Made by a program: the position numbers and the translations under genes. 64,000 nucleotides of DNA from Acetatifactor sp. Lineage in GTDB: Bacteria; Bacillota; Clostridia; Lachnospirales; Lachnospiraceae. The stretch lies in assembly GCA_016293615.1 (NCBI GenBank), contig JAEDDX010000006.1, positions 1 through 64,000 of the forward strand, in the 5' to 3' direction. This document shows, one piece after another, positions 15,841 to 24,807 of this stretch (position 1 is the stretch's first letter; each line of letters opens with the position of its first letter). The notes beneath the pieces are model-generated. The model was given only the letters and a program-made list of their open reading frames with translations. It did no database searches and was not told the origin of the DNA.

Positions 15841-18800
15841 TTATTCAGTTACTTCATCGTCTTCCTTCTTTTTCCAGAAGAAAGCACCTGCTCCTGCTAA
15901 AATTGCAGCCAGACCAAGTCCGGCAAAGAGCCAAGGATTGAAGTTATCCCCGGTCTGTGGAAGCTTCGGTTCTGTAGGCTTGTTCGTAATATTCAGTGTA
16001 TAAGTCACAACCTCAGGGGCTGCATCGTCATACTGTAATACCACCTCGTGAACAGTCTCATCAAGGATATACCCTTCTGCAGCCTTAGTCTCGACCACAT
16101 AATACTTGATATCCTCCACGAACTCGCCATCCTTGAATACACCAATCGGAAGTTCTCCGGATTCCGCATGACCGTTCTTGTCAGTCACAAGTTTTTCAAT
16201 CACATTACCATCTTTGTCACGGATTTCAAACTCTACTCCGGCAATACCCTTCTTGGTATATTCGTCAATCTTATCAATGATAATCTTTCCGTTCACAAGT
16301 TCATCCTTCATGGATACCTTCTGAATTTCCTTTGTCTCAGTCACCTCAAACTCCACATCATTTGCAATTCTGTATCCATAAGGGGCAATCTCTTCCCTTA
16401 AGATATACTTGCCAACAGGAATTCTGTCGATGACATGGACTGTTCCATCGGACTCCCAGCTGTAAACCACATTTCCGTTAGCATCAATAATGGAAAGCTT
16501 TGCTCCCTTAAGCTCATGCTCTCCGGTAATATCAGTCTTGGAAATTTCAAGTTTGGTAGGATAGTTTTCAAATTCTGCCTCAAATTCAATTACTTCCACA
16601 TCATCACCCTGATAAGAAGCATCCACATCAAAGCATTCATCAGACTTCACATATCCGGCAGGAGCTTCCATTTCCTTCACATAATACTGTCCAAGAGGAA
16701 GGTCTGAAATATAGGTTACTGTTCCGTCAGTTCCTGTTACTGCTTTCTCAATGAAAGTATCAGCTGCTACAATCAGTCTGCCATCAGCATCGAAAATATC
16801 TTCCTTTGCATATAAGCCGAATACAGCTCCCTCAAGAGCCTTCTTCGTCTCAGCATCCTTCTTGATAACAGTAATCTGCACCTTCTGTCTCTCATTGGTT
16901 ACATCCATACCCGCATATACCACTTTGGTATTCTGGTCGATATAGGAAAGATCTGCTTCGATTGGTGTACTGTCAAGCACAAATCCCTCAAGGGTCTTAG
17001 TCTCTACAAGATAATACTTTCCAAGAGGTAAGTTCTCGATCATGGCAATACCGTCATCATTTGTTACGATGGTTGCTACAAGCTCATCCTTCTCATAATA
17101 AACAGTATCCAATCCATCAGGACTAATAACATCTTCTCTTGCATAGACCTCGAAAGTGACTCCAGCAAGTGACTTTTTAAAATAATCAAAGACAAAGTCA
17201 TACCAATGACCCTTTACAAGGTTAATATCGGTAAGGAATTCTCCGTCCTTATTGATGATAATAGTACCTTTAGGTACTTCATCCTTCATAACAACACTCT
17301 GGATTTCTTCTGTATCAACTACAGTAAATTCCACATCCGCAGCTTTCAGGTATCCGTAAGGAGCAAATTCCTCACGAAGCACATAAGATTCACCTACTAC
17401 AAGTTTCTTAATCACATGCGCTTCCCCTGCCTTGGATGTCCAGGTATCAACCACATTTCCGTCCTTATCAAGAACAGTCAGTGTTGCACCGGAAAGCTCT
17501 GCACCGCTTGTAATATCTTCCTTTGTTAACTCAAAAGTTGTAGGCATATTGTGGAAGTTTGCTATAATTGTTGCATACTTCACTTCCTGTCCCTGATACT
17601 CTGCATCAAATTCGATCACATCATCGCATGATACATATCCGGCAGGTGCCTTGATTTCCTTCGCATAGTAATGACCCAGAGGATAATCCTTTACGAACTG
17701 GATATCACCGTTTGCATCAGATTCTGCTACCTCAAGCAAAGTATCTTTCTCTACGATTACCTTACCATCCACATTTACAATATCCTCCGCTGCAAATAAG
17801 CCAAACTCAGCACCGGAAACCGGCAAACCGGTCTCTCCATCCAGTTTTGCTACCGATAAATCAACCTTCTGTCTGTCATTTGCAAATGTCAAGCTTTCCT
17901 TTATAACAGGAGTCTTATCATCCACATATACGAAAGTTACAAACAGCTCTTCTTTGTTCAGTACATAACCGTAAGGAGCTTCCACTTCTACCACTCTGTA
18001 CTTTCCAAGAGGAAGGTCTGAAACTTTTGCTTTTCCATCCTCCCCGGTTACAACGGTTGCAACCAGATCACCTTCTGCATAATACTTGTTTCGGTTTCCG
18101 TTCTCATCTGTCTGCATATCTGCCGTGTAAATATCCTCTGCGGCATAGATTTCAAACTTAGCACCGGCAAGGGAACCTTCTTTATAGACAAATTCCTTAT
18201 CTTCGGAATCTGCAAATAAACCGCCCTTATATGCATCCAGTACCTCGCCCTTCTTCTCAATTACAAGCTCACCAACAGCAGGAGCATCTTCATACTCTAC
18301 AGTGATGATTGCTTCGTAAGTGTCAGGGTCAACTTCGTAGAAGGTATCGGTATCCACCTTTACTTCCACATAATTCTGATTGAGCACATAACCAAATGGT
18401 GCTGCCACCTCTTCAATACGGTAATTACCGAGACTAAGCACATCCGGTAAAATCAAATCACCATCCTCATCAGTAAAGAATGAAGTATGGACTTTCTTGG
18501 ACGGGTAAGTGGTAATCATCTCCACATACTTATTGGTGTCCATATTGAAAATCTTAAACTCTGTGTTAGGAATAAGAACCGTCATTTTGGTATCTGCATC
18601 CTTCTTAATCACACGAAGCTTTGCTGTAAACTCTCTGTCCACAAACACTCTCCATACCTGCGGCTCTGTCGGATGATTTTCCGTAACATGAACCTCAAAT
18701 GGCTTGATTGTCTCCATGTTATGAGGAGTTACTGTCTCAATTACCACATAAGTTCCATAAGGGATAGGAATGGTTACCAGATGTCCCTTTTCATCTGTGA

Positions 18801-21219
18801 AAAGCTGTGTTTCTCCATTTGCACCAATTACAACTGGAGTTGCACTGTCAAAATCATAACCGCCATCTTCTTTTACGGATAAAGATGACTTAAGGTAAGC
18901 AGTAAAGCCTGCCTTTTCAAGCAATGGAGCTTCTGTATCATCTCCATTATCAGATACCTTAATCAACTGGAATGGCTGCTTCATAACCTGCTCTTTGGAA
19001 GTTGTGCTTCTTGATACCTCCGCGACAAGATCACCTTCATAATCGCAGACTACATCATGCTCTTCCTCATCTAAAAGATATCCTTCCGGTGGAGTGATTT
19101 CCTTTACATAGTAATTTCCAAGATAAAGGTTATTCACTTCCACATCACCATTGGCATCCGTTGTCATGGTAGCTACCAAATCGTTCGCTTTAAATACGAC
19201 TCCGGTTGCTCCGTCCGGATGCATGATATCATCACGGGCATACAAACCGTAAACTGCTCCTTCTAAGGTAGCATCTCCCTGTGGTACGGGAAGACCTGTT
19301 TCCTTATCCACCTTGAAGATATGAATCTTTGCAGTGGTTCTGTCATTTGCAAACTCATGGCTGAAAGTAGCCTTGGCTGTAGTCTCTGACAGGTAATTGA
19401 AGTTGAAGCTGTAAACATCGCTGCTGTTTCTCACATATCCATAAGGAGCCTGTGACTCAGAAATATAGTAGCTGTTTGCAATCGGCAAATCCAAAGAGTA
19501 TGCTGCCTTACCATCCTCACCTGTAGTGACTGTCTGCAATGCAGTACCTTTGGTAACGATAACCTGACCAGCATAGTTTTTGATATCATTACCAGCGTAT
19601 AAAGTGTATTTACCACCATCTAACGGATTAGCAGTATCAGAGTCTTTCTTTACTACAGAAACCTCTGCCTTCTGTCTTGTATTCTGAATGGTTGCTGATT
19701 CATACTGTACTTCCACATTCTGGTCCTTGTACTCAATATTCACTGGCACAGGAGTAGTGTTGATGGTATATCCATCAATGCTCTTTGTTTCCGTTACCAC
19801 ATAAGAGCCAAGATGAAGGTCTGTAAGAACAACCAAACCGTCAGAACCTGTTACAAGGTTTTCTGCAATCAAATCTCCCTTACTATAAACCTTTGTACCA
19901 TCTGCCTTATAGATATCAGCACCGGCAGTCACCTTAAATGTTGCTCCCGGTAATTTCTTTACTTCATAGGTAAAGTTACTTCCATTCCATCCGGTAAGTA
20001 CCTCACCTTCCTTGTAAATAGTCAGTGCTCCAAGCTGCTCCTTATCTGTTGCAGTAAAGGAAGTTGTCTGACCTGCCTTAACAGTAAGTGTGTGTACCTT
20101 TCCGCTAATCACATAACCCTTCGGAGCCTGAATCTCCTTCACATAATAAGTGCCTGCCACAAGTGCCTTGGAAGTAGCTGTACCATCACTTCCGGTAGTA
20201 ATAGTGTCAACCTTATTGGTGCAGGCACTGTCAGTATAGATACCATACTTTGCACCGGAAAGCTTCACACCACTCTCCTCGTCCTGCTTGGTAATCTTTC
20301 CATAACCGATATTCTCAGTCTTAACCTTGAAATACGCTGACACCGGGTCTGCTGAAGGCTTCTCAGAAATAAACTCCTGATAGCCTGACTTTCCGGTAAG
20401 CCAGAACACGCAGCTTGATGTTGTTTCCACAACTCCTGCTGTTGAGTTCATGGTTGCCGTGGTAGCTGTAGTATTCACAGATGTTGTGTGAATCGTTACG
20501 CTGTTACCACTCTTCTCTACAGAATATCCACTGAGGGAAATGTCGAAATTTGACAACACGCCATTGGAATCGTTTAAGGTTGTTTCAAATCTCTTATTTC
20601 CTTCATTCCACTTCAATTCATAAGTGGTTGCTCCACTCTTGGTTGCACTTGCAAAACTTGGTCTTGTAGCATAATAAGATGCACTGATATTGTTCTTAAG
20701 CGTTGTATAGTAAGCGTAAGAATTGGTCGGATTAGGTGCTGATGCACATAACTTATTAGCTGCCGAATCATCAGAACCTGTTCCAAAAAGATTTGCCACA
20801 ATCGCCCATACCATTGCCTGTGTTGCAATATACTGGTCACACTGATCATTGCTTGGTGCTGTAGCTGAGTTACATCCATATCCAAAGTACAGACAGTATG
20901 CTAGCTGTTTTTCCTGTGCTGCTGATAAACTCGTGCTCGGATTATCATAGCTGTTCATAAGCTGACCACCATCAGCCGCCAGTCCAAAATTCATACAATA
21001 GGCTGCATTGCCATCAATCATAGAGTACAAAATCTTACCATGATTGTAGCCTGCCTTTAACTCACTTACCTCCCCGGTATTCTTTACAGAAGCATTCCAG
21101 AAGGCAATATTCGCACTCGGACTTGCTGCAAATGCAGTTGTTCCGTTAGAGAACAATGTGGTGAACATCGTAAGAACAGCAAGAAAACCTGCCATAAATC
21201 TTCTAAACTTTTGTTTCAC
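15841..21219 (-). CDS. Giant thioester/Cna-B surface adhesin with LPQTG anchor
   Basis: 1792 residues, GTG start with AAGGAGGA. Signal peptide 1-32 (ends TTAFAA). Next comes a thioester-type domain: Cys75 in YCM and Gln134 in IATQAMVW are the likely isopeptide-like thioester pair that binds host or cell-surface ligands covalently. From about residue 290 to 1745 there are about 13 Cna-B/SpaA modules, each closing with an APxGY-like motif, forming a long stalk. LPQTG at 1753-1757, a hydrophobic segment and a charged tail make a sortase anchor. This is ICE cargo; attachment of cells for mating or colonisation is a reasonable inference. No sortase gene is in the window. Confidence 0.92.
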   Translation of the reverse strand: MKQKFRRFMAGFLAVLTMFTTLFSNGTTAFAASPSANIAFWNASVKNTGEVSELKAGYNHGKILYSMIDGNAAYCMNFGLAADGGQLMNSYDNPSTSLSAAQEKQLAYCLYFGYGCNSATAPSNDQCDQYIATQAMVWAIVANLFGTGSDDSAANKLCASAPNPTNSYAYYTTLKNNISASYYATRPSFASATKSGATTYELKWNEGNKRFETTLNDSNGVLSNFDISLSGYSVEKSGNSVTIHTTSVNTTATTATMNSTAGVVETTSSCVFWLTGKSGYQEFISEKPSADPVSAYFKVKTENIGYGKITKQDEESGVKLSGAKYGIYTDSACTNKVDTITTGSDGTATSKALVAGTYYVKEIQAPKGYVISGKVHTLTVKAGQTTSFTATDKEQLGALTIYKEGEVLTGWNGSNFTYEVKKLPGATFKVTAGADIYKADGTKVYSKGDLIAENLVTGSDGLVVLTDLHLGSYVVTETKSIDGYTINTTPVPVNIEYKDQNVEVQYESATIQNTRQKAEVSVVKKDSDTANPLDGGKYTLYAGNDIKNYAGQVIVTKGTALQTVTTGEDGKAAYSLDLPIANSYYISESQAPYGYVRNSSDVYSFNFNYLSETTAKATFSHEFANDRTTAKIHIFKVDKETGLPVPQGDATLEGAVYGLYARDDIMHPDGATGVVFKANDLVATMTTDANGDVEVNNLYLGNYYVKEITPPEGYLLDEEEHDVVCDYEGDLVAEVSRSTTSKEQVMKQPFQLIKVSDNGDDTEAPLLEKAGFTAYLKSSLSVKEDGGYDFDSATPVVIGANGETQLFTDEKGHLVTIPIPYGTYVVIETVTPHNMETIKPFEVHVTENHPTEPQVWRVFVDREFTAKLRVIKKDADTKMTVLIPNTEFKIFNMDTNKYVEMITTYPSKKVHTSFFTDEDGDLILPDVLSLGNYRIEEVAAPFGYVLNQNYVEVKVDTDTFYEVDPDTYEAIITVEYEDAPAVGELVIEKKGEVLDAYKGGLFADSEDKEFVYKEGSLAGAKFEIYAAEDIYTADMQTDENGNRNKYYAEGDLVATVVTGEDGKAKVSDLPLGKYRVVEVEAPYGYVLNKEELFVTFVYVDDKTPVIKESLTFANDRQKVDLSVAKLDGETGLPVSGAEFGLFAAEDIVNVDGKVIVEKDTLLEVAESDANGDIQFVKDYPLGHYYAKEIKAPAGYVSCDDVIEFDAEYQGQEVKYATIIANFHNMPTTFELTKEDITSGAELSGATLTVLDKDGNVVDTWTSKAGEAHVIKKLVVGESYVLREEFAPYGYLKAADVEFTVVDTEEIQSVVMKDEVPKGTIIINKDGEFLTDINLVKGHWYDFVFDYFKKSLAGVTFEVYAREDVISPDGLDTVYYEKDELVATIVTNDDGIAMIENLPLGKYYLVETKTLEGFVLDSTPIEADLSYIDQNTKVVYAGMDVTNERQKVQITVIKKDAETKKALEGAVFGLYAKEDIFDADGRLIVAADTFIEKAVTGTDGTVTYISDLPLGQYYVKEMEAPAGYVKSDECFDVDASYQGDDVEVIEFEAEFENYPTKLEISKTDITGEHELKGAKLSIIDANGNVVYSWESDGTVHVIDRIPVGKYILREEIAPYGYRIANDVEFEVTETKEIQKVSMKDELVNGKIIIDKIDEYTKKGIAGVEFEIRDKDGNVIEKLVTDKNGHAESGELPIGVFKDGEFVEDIKYYVVETKAAEGYILDETVHEVVLQYDDAAPEVVTYTLNITNKPTEPKLPQTGDNFNPWLFAGLGLAAILAGAGAFFWKKKEDDEVTE

Positions 21220-21245
21220 TTTTCATTCCTCCTTAAAAATGGGCA

Positions 21246-21275
21246 CAAAAAAAGCAGGTCACTTTCATGGCCTGC
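21246..21275 (-). terminator. Rho-independent terminator upstream of the adhesin
   Basis: Stem GCAGGCCA/TGACCTGC (7 of 8 pairs) at 21254-21275, then TTTTTTT on the minus strand, 23 bp after the lipoprotein stop. Only 26 bp separate it from the adhesin start, too little for a separate promoter. Confidence 0.78.
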
Positions 21276-21297
21276 AATTTTTGTTATTGTTAATTTG

Positions 21298-22068
21298 TTA
21301 TCTGAGACATCGAAACTCATAGAAGTCAGTTCCATTTCTGGAGTACACACCCGCATATACCACATTGAACACCGGGTTACTTTCCAAAAGAAGCATATCC
21401 GCTATGTAAGTTGCAATAGCGTCTTCACTTCTTAATGGCTGTCCGGAAGTCGTACTGGCTATATTTAAGTCAGTTTCCACAAACACACTGTAGTAGCTGC
21501 TCTCCAAACCATCATAGGGATAATACTCGTTATACTCTTCCTGCGTAATTCTGCCCTCTGCCAAGGCATTTGCAAGGTTATCCTGCGTAGTAATCATACC
21601 TCCTGCCTGACACTTTGCAATGGCAAGTGATACCACAGTACCCGGATTGTATCCTGCCGGTATATATTCCGGCTCCGGGGTTGGCTCTGGTGTCGGTTCA
21701 GGAGTAGGAGTTGGCTCCGGTGTCTGAACCGGGGGCTGTGTTTCCTCCCTTTGCTCTGTGGATGCAGGTGTTTCTTCTCTTTGTTCTGTCTGATTCTCTC
21801 TGTTTTCAGAAACAGGCTGATTTTCAGTATCATCCTTTACATGAGCTTCACTGCTTTCAGCTTCATCCTTATTGCTTTGGAACTCTGTTTCGTTTTCAGA
21901 AGAACTTTCCACCTTACTTTCTTCTGCAATAACCAGCTCCTTGCTTTCCTCTGTCTCTTTTGTTTCTTCATAGCTGATATCTGCTTCCGTCATTTCATTC
22001 ACCGTGGAATTACAGCCAGCTAATGTCAAAACTGCTACGGATAAAAGAATAATAAATAATCTCTTCAT
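21298..22068 (-). CDS. ICE lipoprotein with Ser/Glu/Pro-rich linker
   Basis: From the ATG at 22068 the product is 256 residues. A signal with lipobox (VLTLAGC) puts the mature protein on the outer membrane face. Residues ~20-130 are a low-complexity Ser/Glu/Thr linker that ends in a PTPEPTPEPTPEPEY repeat able to span the cell wall. The C-terminal ~115 residues form a compact domain (SLAIAKCQAGGMITTQDNLANAL.., YYSVFVETDLNIAS) with two cysteines; I do not recognise it. An in-frame ATG four codons upstream is less well placed. It is followed by a terminator and the adhesin. Confidence 0.72.
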   Translation of the reverse strand: MKRLFIILLSVAVLTLAGCNSTVNEMTEADISYEETKETEESKELVIAEESKVESSSENETEFQSNKDEAESSEAHVKDDTENQPVSENRENQTEQREETPASTEQREETQPPVQTPEPTPTPEPTPEPTPEPEYIPAGYNPGTVVSLAIAKCQAGGMITTQDNLANALAEGRITQEEYNEYYPYDGLESSYYSVFVETDLNIASTTSGQPLRSEDAIATYIADMLLLESNPVFNVVYAGVYSRNGTDFYEFRCLR

Positions 22069-22153
22069 AATATCACCCATCCCTTTCCGTAAGAGGGATA
22101 GGCTAATGTGTTCCGTGCCTGTCCACTCTTACTGCGTGAACATTTCTATTTAC

Positions 22154-22182
22154 ACGGGACACATTCCTTGGGTCTGTCCCGT
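22154..22182 (-). other. Perfect 8-bp hairpin upstream of the lipoprotein gene
   Basis: ACGGGACA at 22154-22161 pairs with TGTCCCGT at 22175-22182 around a 13-base loop. No T-run follows. It lies in the 140-bp gap between a possible 25-residue micro-gene and the lipoprotein, so it may be a leader element or operator. Confidence 0.45.
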
Positions 22183-22208
22183 ACTCGATGCATACTACTC
22201 TCCTTCCA

Positions 22209-22286
22209 TTATACACATAACTTCTTCATTCTGAAGAAATATTGTACCAATCTCCGGTTCTTTCGGTAATTTGCAAATGTCTTCAT
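22209..22286 (-). CDS. Possible 25-residue micro-gene
   Basis: ATG at 22286 has an excellent GGAAGGAGGCGGTAAC site and encodes a basic peptide beginning MKTFANYRKNRRLVQYFF. It follows the 58-residue hydrophobic protein by 15 bp. Supported only by the ribosome site; it could be a leader peptide for the downstream hairpin and lipoprotein. Confidence 0.35.
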   Translation of the reverse strand: MKTFANYRKNRRLVQYFFRMKKLCV

Positions 22287-22301
22287 GTTACCGCCTCCTT
22301 C

Positions 22302-22478
22302 CTATGGTGTTCCTGCTCTCACAAATGCGAGGAACAGTCTGCCGACAAGTCCTAACAGCAAGAGGAAGACCTTTGCCACATTCAGGACCAACTGCAACGC
22401 ATTTAATATCAGCCATGCGATTGCTTTCAATATTGCTGCTAATACATTGCCAAATCCGACTAAAAATCTTCCTGCCAT
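22302..22478 (-). CDS. 58-residue hydrophobic membrane peptide
   Basis: ATG at 22478 is preceded by GGAGGAATAGGT. The product (start MAGRFLVGFGNVLAAILKAI) is almost entirely hydrophobic with a few Arg and Lys, giving one long or two short membrane helices (VLAAILKAIAWLILNALQLV, then VFLLLLGLVGRLFLAFV). It starts just after the ParR-like stop (22481). Small hydrophobic proteins in such places can be toxins, channel parts or membrane anchors; no family was recognised. Confidence 0.55.
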   Translation of the reverse strand: MAGRFLVGFGNVLAAILKAIAWLILNALQLVLNVAKVFLLLLGLVGRLFLAFVRAGTP

Positions 22479-22480
22479 AC

Positions 22481-22918
22481 CTATTCCTCCATTCCATCCA
22501 TCAAATAGCTTAATGCGTAATCTGAAATCGTATCATCATCCTGCGGTTCCTCTTCCTGCTTAACCTCTTCGGTAACTGCCCTCTGCGGTAATGCTGAAAG
22601 GTTACTACATCCTGCAATCACGCCTCCGAGTAACCGAATCACTTCGTTTCTTGCTTCTGTGACTGCTGCTTCCACAGTTCTCTCCTCAATATCTTTCAGT
22701 TCTTTCTTTGTAACATAAGGACTGTCATCTCTTCTTGCTTCTGTAAATGCTTCTTTTCCAAAATGGTCGATATAATATTCTGCTGCATTTATCAGAAACT
22801 GGCTCTTTGACTTACATATCTCCGGGTCTAAGTTCACCAAAACATCATTAACCTTGCGATGCTGAGGATTCTTAATATTGAACCTGCATGATTGCTTAAT
22901 AATATGGTCTAATGCCAT
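22481..22918 (-). CDS. ParR-like ribbon-helix-helix DNA-binding partner
   Basis: 145 residues from the ATG at 22918 with AGGAGG in front. Residues ~8-55 fit a ParR-type RHH domain: RFNIKNPQHRKVNDVLVNLD, then SKSQFLINAAEYYIDHF. The remainder is helical and acidic, consistent with an actin-binding tail. It follows the ParM-like gene by 12 bp, completing a likely type II (actin-based) partition pair. The centromere (parC) was not pinned down. Confidence 0.68.
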   Translation of the reverse strand: MALDHIIKQSCRFNIKNPQHRKVNDVLVNLDPEICKSKSQFLINAAEYYIDHFGKEAFTEARRDDSPYVTKKELKDIEERTVEAAVTEARNEVIRLLGGVIAGCSNLSALPQRAVTEEVKQEEEPQDDDTISDYALSYLMDGMEE

Positions 22919-22930
22919 CTGCCACACCTC

Positions 22931-23851
22931 CTATGCCAACTTTTTCATCTTTCTGAGTGCCATCATAGCCAACTGTTCATAGCCCTTGGCATTTGCCTTG
23001 ACATCCAGAATATAAGTAATATTGCTCTGCGAAAGCCCTCCAAACAACTTCATTACTGATGCCCCGCCTCCTACAAATACAATGGGTGTTGTAGATAAGT
23101 TGTATCCATACTCTCTAATTGAGTTATACACCTTCTCACAAAAAGCTTCGATTTCTGCTTTCGCAATGTCGTAATACTTTCTGTCTATCTCACACCTGCC
23201 AAATCTCATGATATCCTGAATAAAAGACTCATCCAGTTCACCATTTAACTGTCTTACACACTGCTCGTTAATGGTTCTCATACATGTTATCAGCCCCTTC
23301 GGAATGGTTACACATTTTGATTCATCCGGAACCTTATCTACAACCGGCATAATATCAATCGTCCATGACCCGATATCCACTATCAAGGTTTTCTTATTGA
23401 AAGTCTGAAGCTTATCCGCAACTGCCGCATAACATTGTGGAAATACTGCAACATTTTCAATTACCACATGATACTTAATATTCTCAAACAGAAACTCGAT
23501 ATCCTTTTCCTCTGTAAGATACTTTACAAAGTCAGATTTCTCACTGCCAAATCGTGTCAGTGGCAATCCTACCGCCAAGAACACCTTTGCTTCACATAAG
23601 CCCCTTCGTCTTAATTCCTTCGCAACCGCAGCCAGAGTTAACAGATAAAATGTATCGTCCTCTGTCTTTGTGCTTTTTACTTCCTGTCTGTTGCCCCCGA
23701 CCTTGTAATATCTTCCTTTATACTCAAGAACGCCATCAAATAATGCAGGCTCTGTTGTAATTTCCTTCACACCGGTAACGAATACCTGCGACGAGGTTTT
23801 TATATTACTCCAGCCGTGGTCAATACCAATTACTTCGATTTTGTTATTCAT
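22931..23851 (-). CDS. ParM-like actin ATPase (plasmid segregation type)
   Basis: 306 residues from the ATG at 23851, preceded by GGAGGAAGCAGACG. Actin-fold signatures are visible: phosphate-1 IGIDHGWSNIKTSS near the N-terminus, phosphate-2 LIVDIGSWTIDIMPV in the middle and an adenosine-type VFVGGGASVMKL near the C-terminus. Proteins of this ParM/StbA group polymerise to push plasmid copies apart. In an ICE such a system would stabilise the excised circular form. The longer upstream frame is basic and unlikely to be translated. Confidence 0.82.
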   Translation of the reverse strand: MNNKIEVIGIDHGWSNIKTSSQVFVTGVKEITTEPALFDGVLEYKGRYYKVGGNRQEVKSTKTEDDTFYLLTLAAVAKELRRRGLCEAKVFLAVGLPLTRFGSEKSDFVKYLTEEKDIEFLFENIKYHVVIENVAVFPQCYAAVADKLQTFNKKTLIVDIGSWTIDIMPVVDKVPDESKCVTIPKGLITCMRTINEQCVRQLNGELDESFIQDIMRFGRCEIDRKYYDIAKAEIEAFCEKVYNSIREYGYNLSTTPIVFVGGGASVMKLFGGLSQSNITYILDVKANAKGYEQLAMMALRKMKKLA

Positions 23852-23898
23852 CGTCTGCTTCCTCCTTTTCAATCTTAATCTGAATTTCATTACTGCCT

Positions 23899-24156
23899 CT
23901 ACTTTCCAAGGATTTTCTTCATACAAGGAAAGCAATATCCGCTACCTTTGTTATAAGGACATCCATCGCATTCACTCGCCGGTTTCTTAATTTCAGGTTT
24001 TTTCTTTTCCCGATAGCACTTATTATTGATGCACCTGTTATTATTTCCCCAGAAGTATTTGCATTTCATACAATCCTTAAGATCCCTCTCAAGTTTCTCT
24101 TCTGCTGACAACTTATGCTTATGCCGTCTGCTGAACTTTTTTTGAACCACTCCCAT
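23899..24156 (-). CDS. 85-residue cysteine-rich protein
   Basis: From ATG 24156 (GGAGAGGAGAGTCAGG upstream). A very basic N-terminus (KKFSRRHKHK) is followed by eight cysteines in CMKCKYF..RCINNKC and CDGCPYN..YCFPC clusters, suggesting two zinc-binding knuckles. It overlaps the 57-residue gene upstream by 38 bp. A nucleic-acid-binding role is plausible from charge and cysteines but no family was recognised. Confidence 0.6.
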   Translation of the reverse strand: MGVVQKKFSRRHKHKLSAEEKLERDLKDCMKCKYFWGNNNRCINNKCYREKKKPEIKKPASECDGCPYNKGSGYCFPCMKKILGK

Positions 24157-24292
24157 CCTGACTCTCCTCTCCAAGAAGAAAAGTCTGATAGAATTCCTCA
24201 ATCCGTTTATCTGCATCACCTGCAGCTTTAGCAAGAGACCATGTCATCAGTAAACCTAATAAAGCAAATGCTATTGAAATAATTTCTATCAT
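24119..24292 (-). CDS. 57-residue single-pass membrane peptide
   Basis: ATG at 24292 has ATAAGGAGGATGTAGAC. The product starts with a hydrophobic helix (IEIISIAFALLGLLMTW) and continues with a charged tail (KRIEEFYQTFLLGEES). The stop lies inside the start region of the cysteine-rich gene, so translation is probably coupled. It is the first gene after the 500-bp structured noncoding region. Not recognised. Confidence 0.5.
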   Translation of the reverse strand: MIEIISIAFALLGLLMTWSLAKAAGDADKRIEEFYQTFLLGEESQDGSGSKKVQQTA

Positions 24293-24797
24293 GTCTACAT
24301 CCTCCTTATATTTCCTGCTAAAACAAGTTCAGTCAGGACAGCTTCTTAGAAGCATGTAGGTGTACTCCGGTTCATCTGAACCCCTCTATCGCCCGTACAC
24401 ATGGGAATTGCAGGCAAGCCACTTTCGTGTTCACGACGCTCTTTCAAATAAGAACTATCTCCTCTTCTGCCTTTGTGAGGATTAGGGCTATGCCCCATAT
24501 GGGTTATTATCCTTCCGCAACATCCTTGTTCCTCTTACCAGATTCATAACCAACTCCTCGTTCTTCACTTCTCAGTCCATCGAACTACTAATGTGAAAGT
24601 TGTGTTTGTATATCCTCAAGGTGAATGCCCCGGAATTTCCACTTTACTCTCTCGAGTACCGCATTACTGCGGACCTGCAATTGATATTCAGTTTTTGTCC
24701 GTTTGCTTCGGACACACATATCATAAACCAGAATAAAATATTTGGATATGGACTGGTTTGGTGTATTTTCTCAATATCACACCAAAAACTGGTGTTT
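24293..24797 (-). ncRNA. About 500 bp of structured noncoding DNA, possible RNA or leader
   Basis: No convincing gene fills this gap on either strand. It holds several clean hairpins: GCTTC/GAAGC near 24330-24342, GGTTCA/TGAACC near 24371, a CAC-GAAA-GTG tetraloop-like stem near 24430, GGGC/GCCC near 24490, CCGCA/TGCGG near 24660-24675 and TGTCCG/CGGACA at about 24697-24715. Read on the minus strand it would be a long structured 5' leader of the ParM operon or an independent RNA. The strand is not certain because a plus-strand terminator closes the region. Confidence 0.4.
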
Positions 24798-24807
24798 TTA
24801 TTTTTTT
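24779..24807 (+). terminator. Plus-strand terminator facing the DUF6462-like operon
   Basis: ACACCA/TGGTGT stem with a five-base loop at 24779-24795, then TTTTATTTTTTT on the plus strand. The T-run overlaps the 3' end of the minus-strand gene ending at 24798. It has no plus-strand gene upstream, which hints at a plus-strand RNA from the noncoding region. Confidence 0.6.

Noticed and set aside
24293..24797. Group II intron or known large RNA
   Set aside because: No GUGYG start, domain V signature or reverse transcriptase is near, so only an unnamed structured region is reported.
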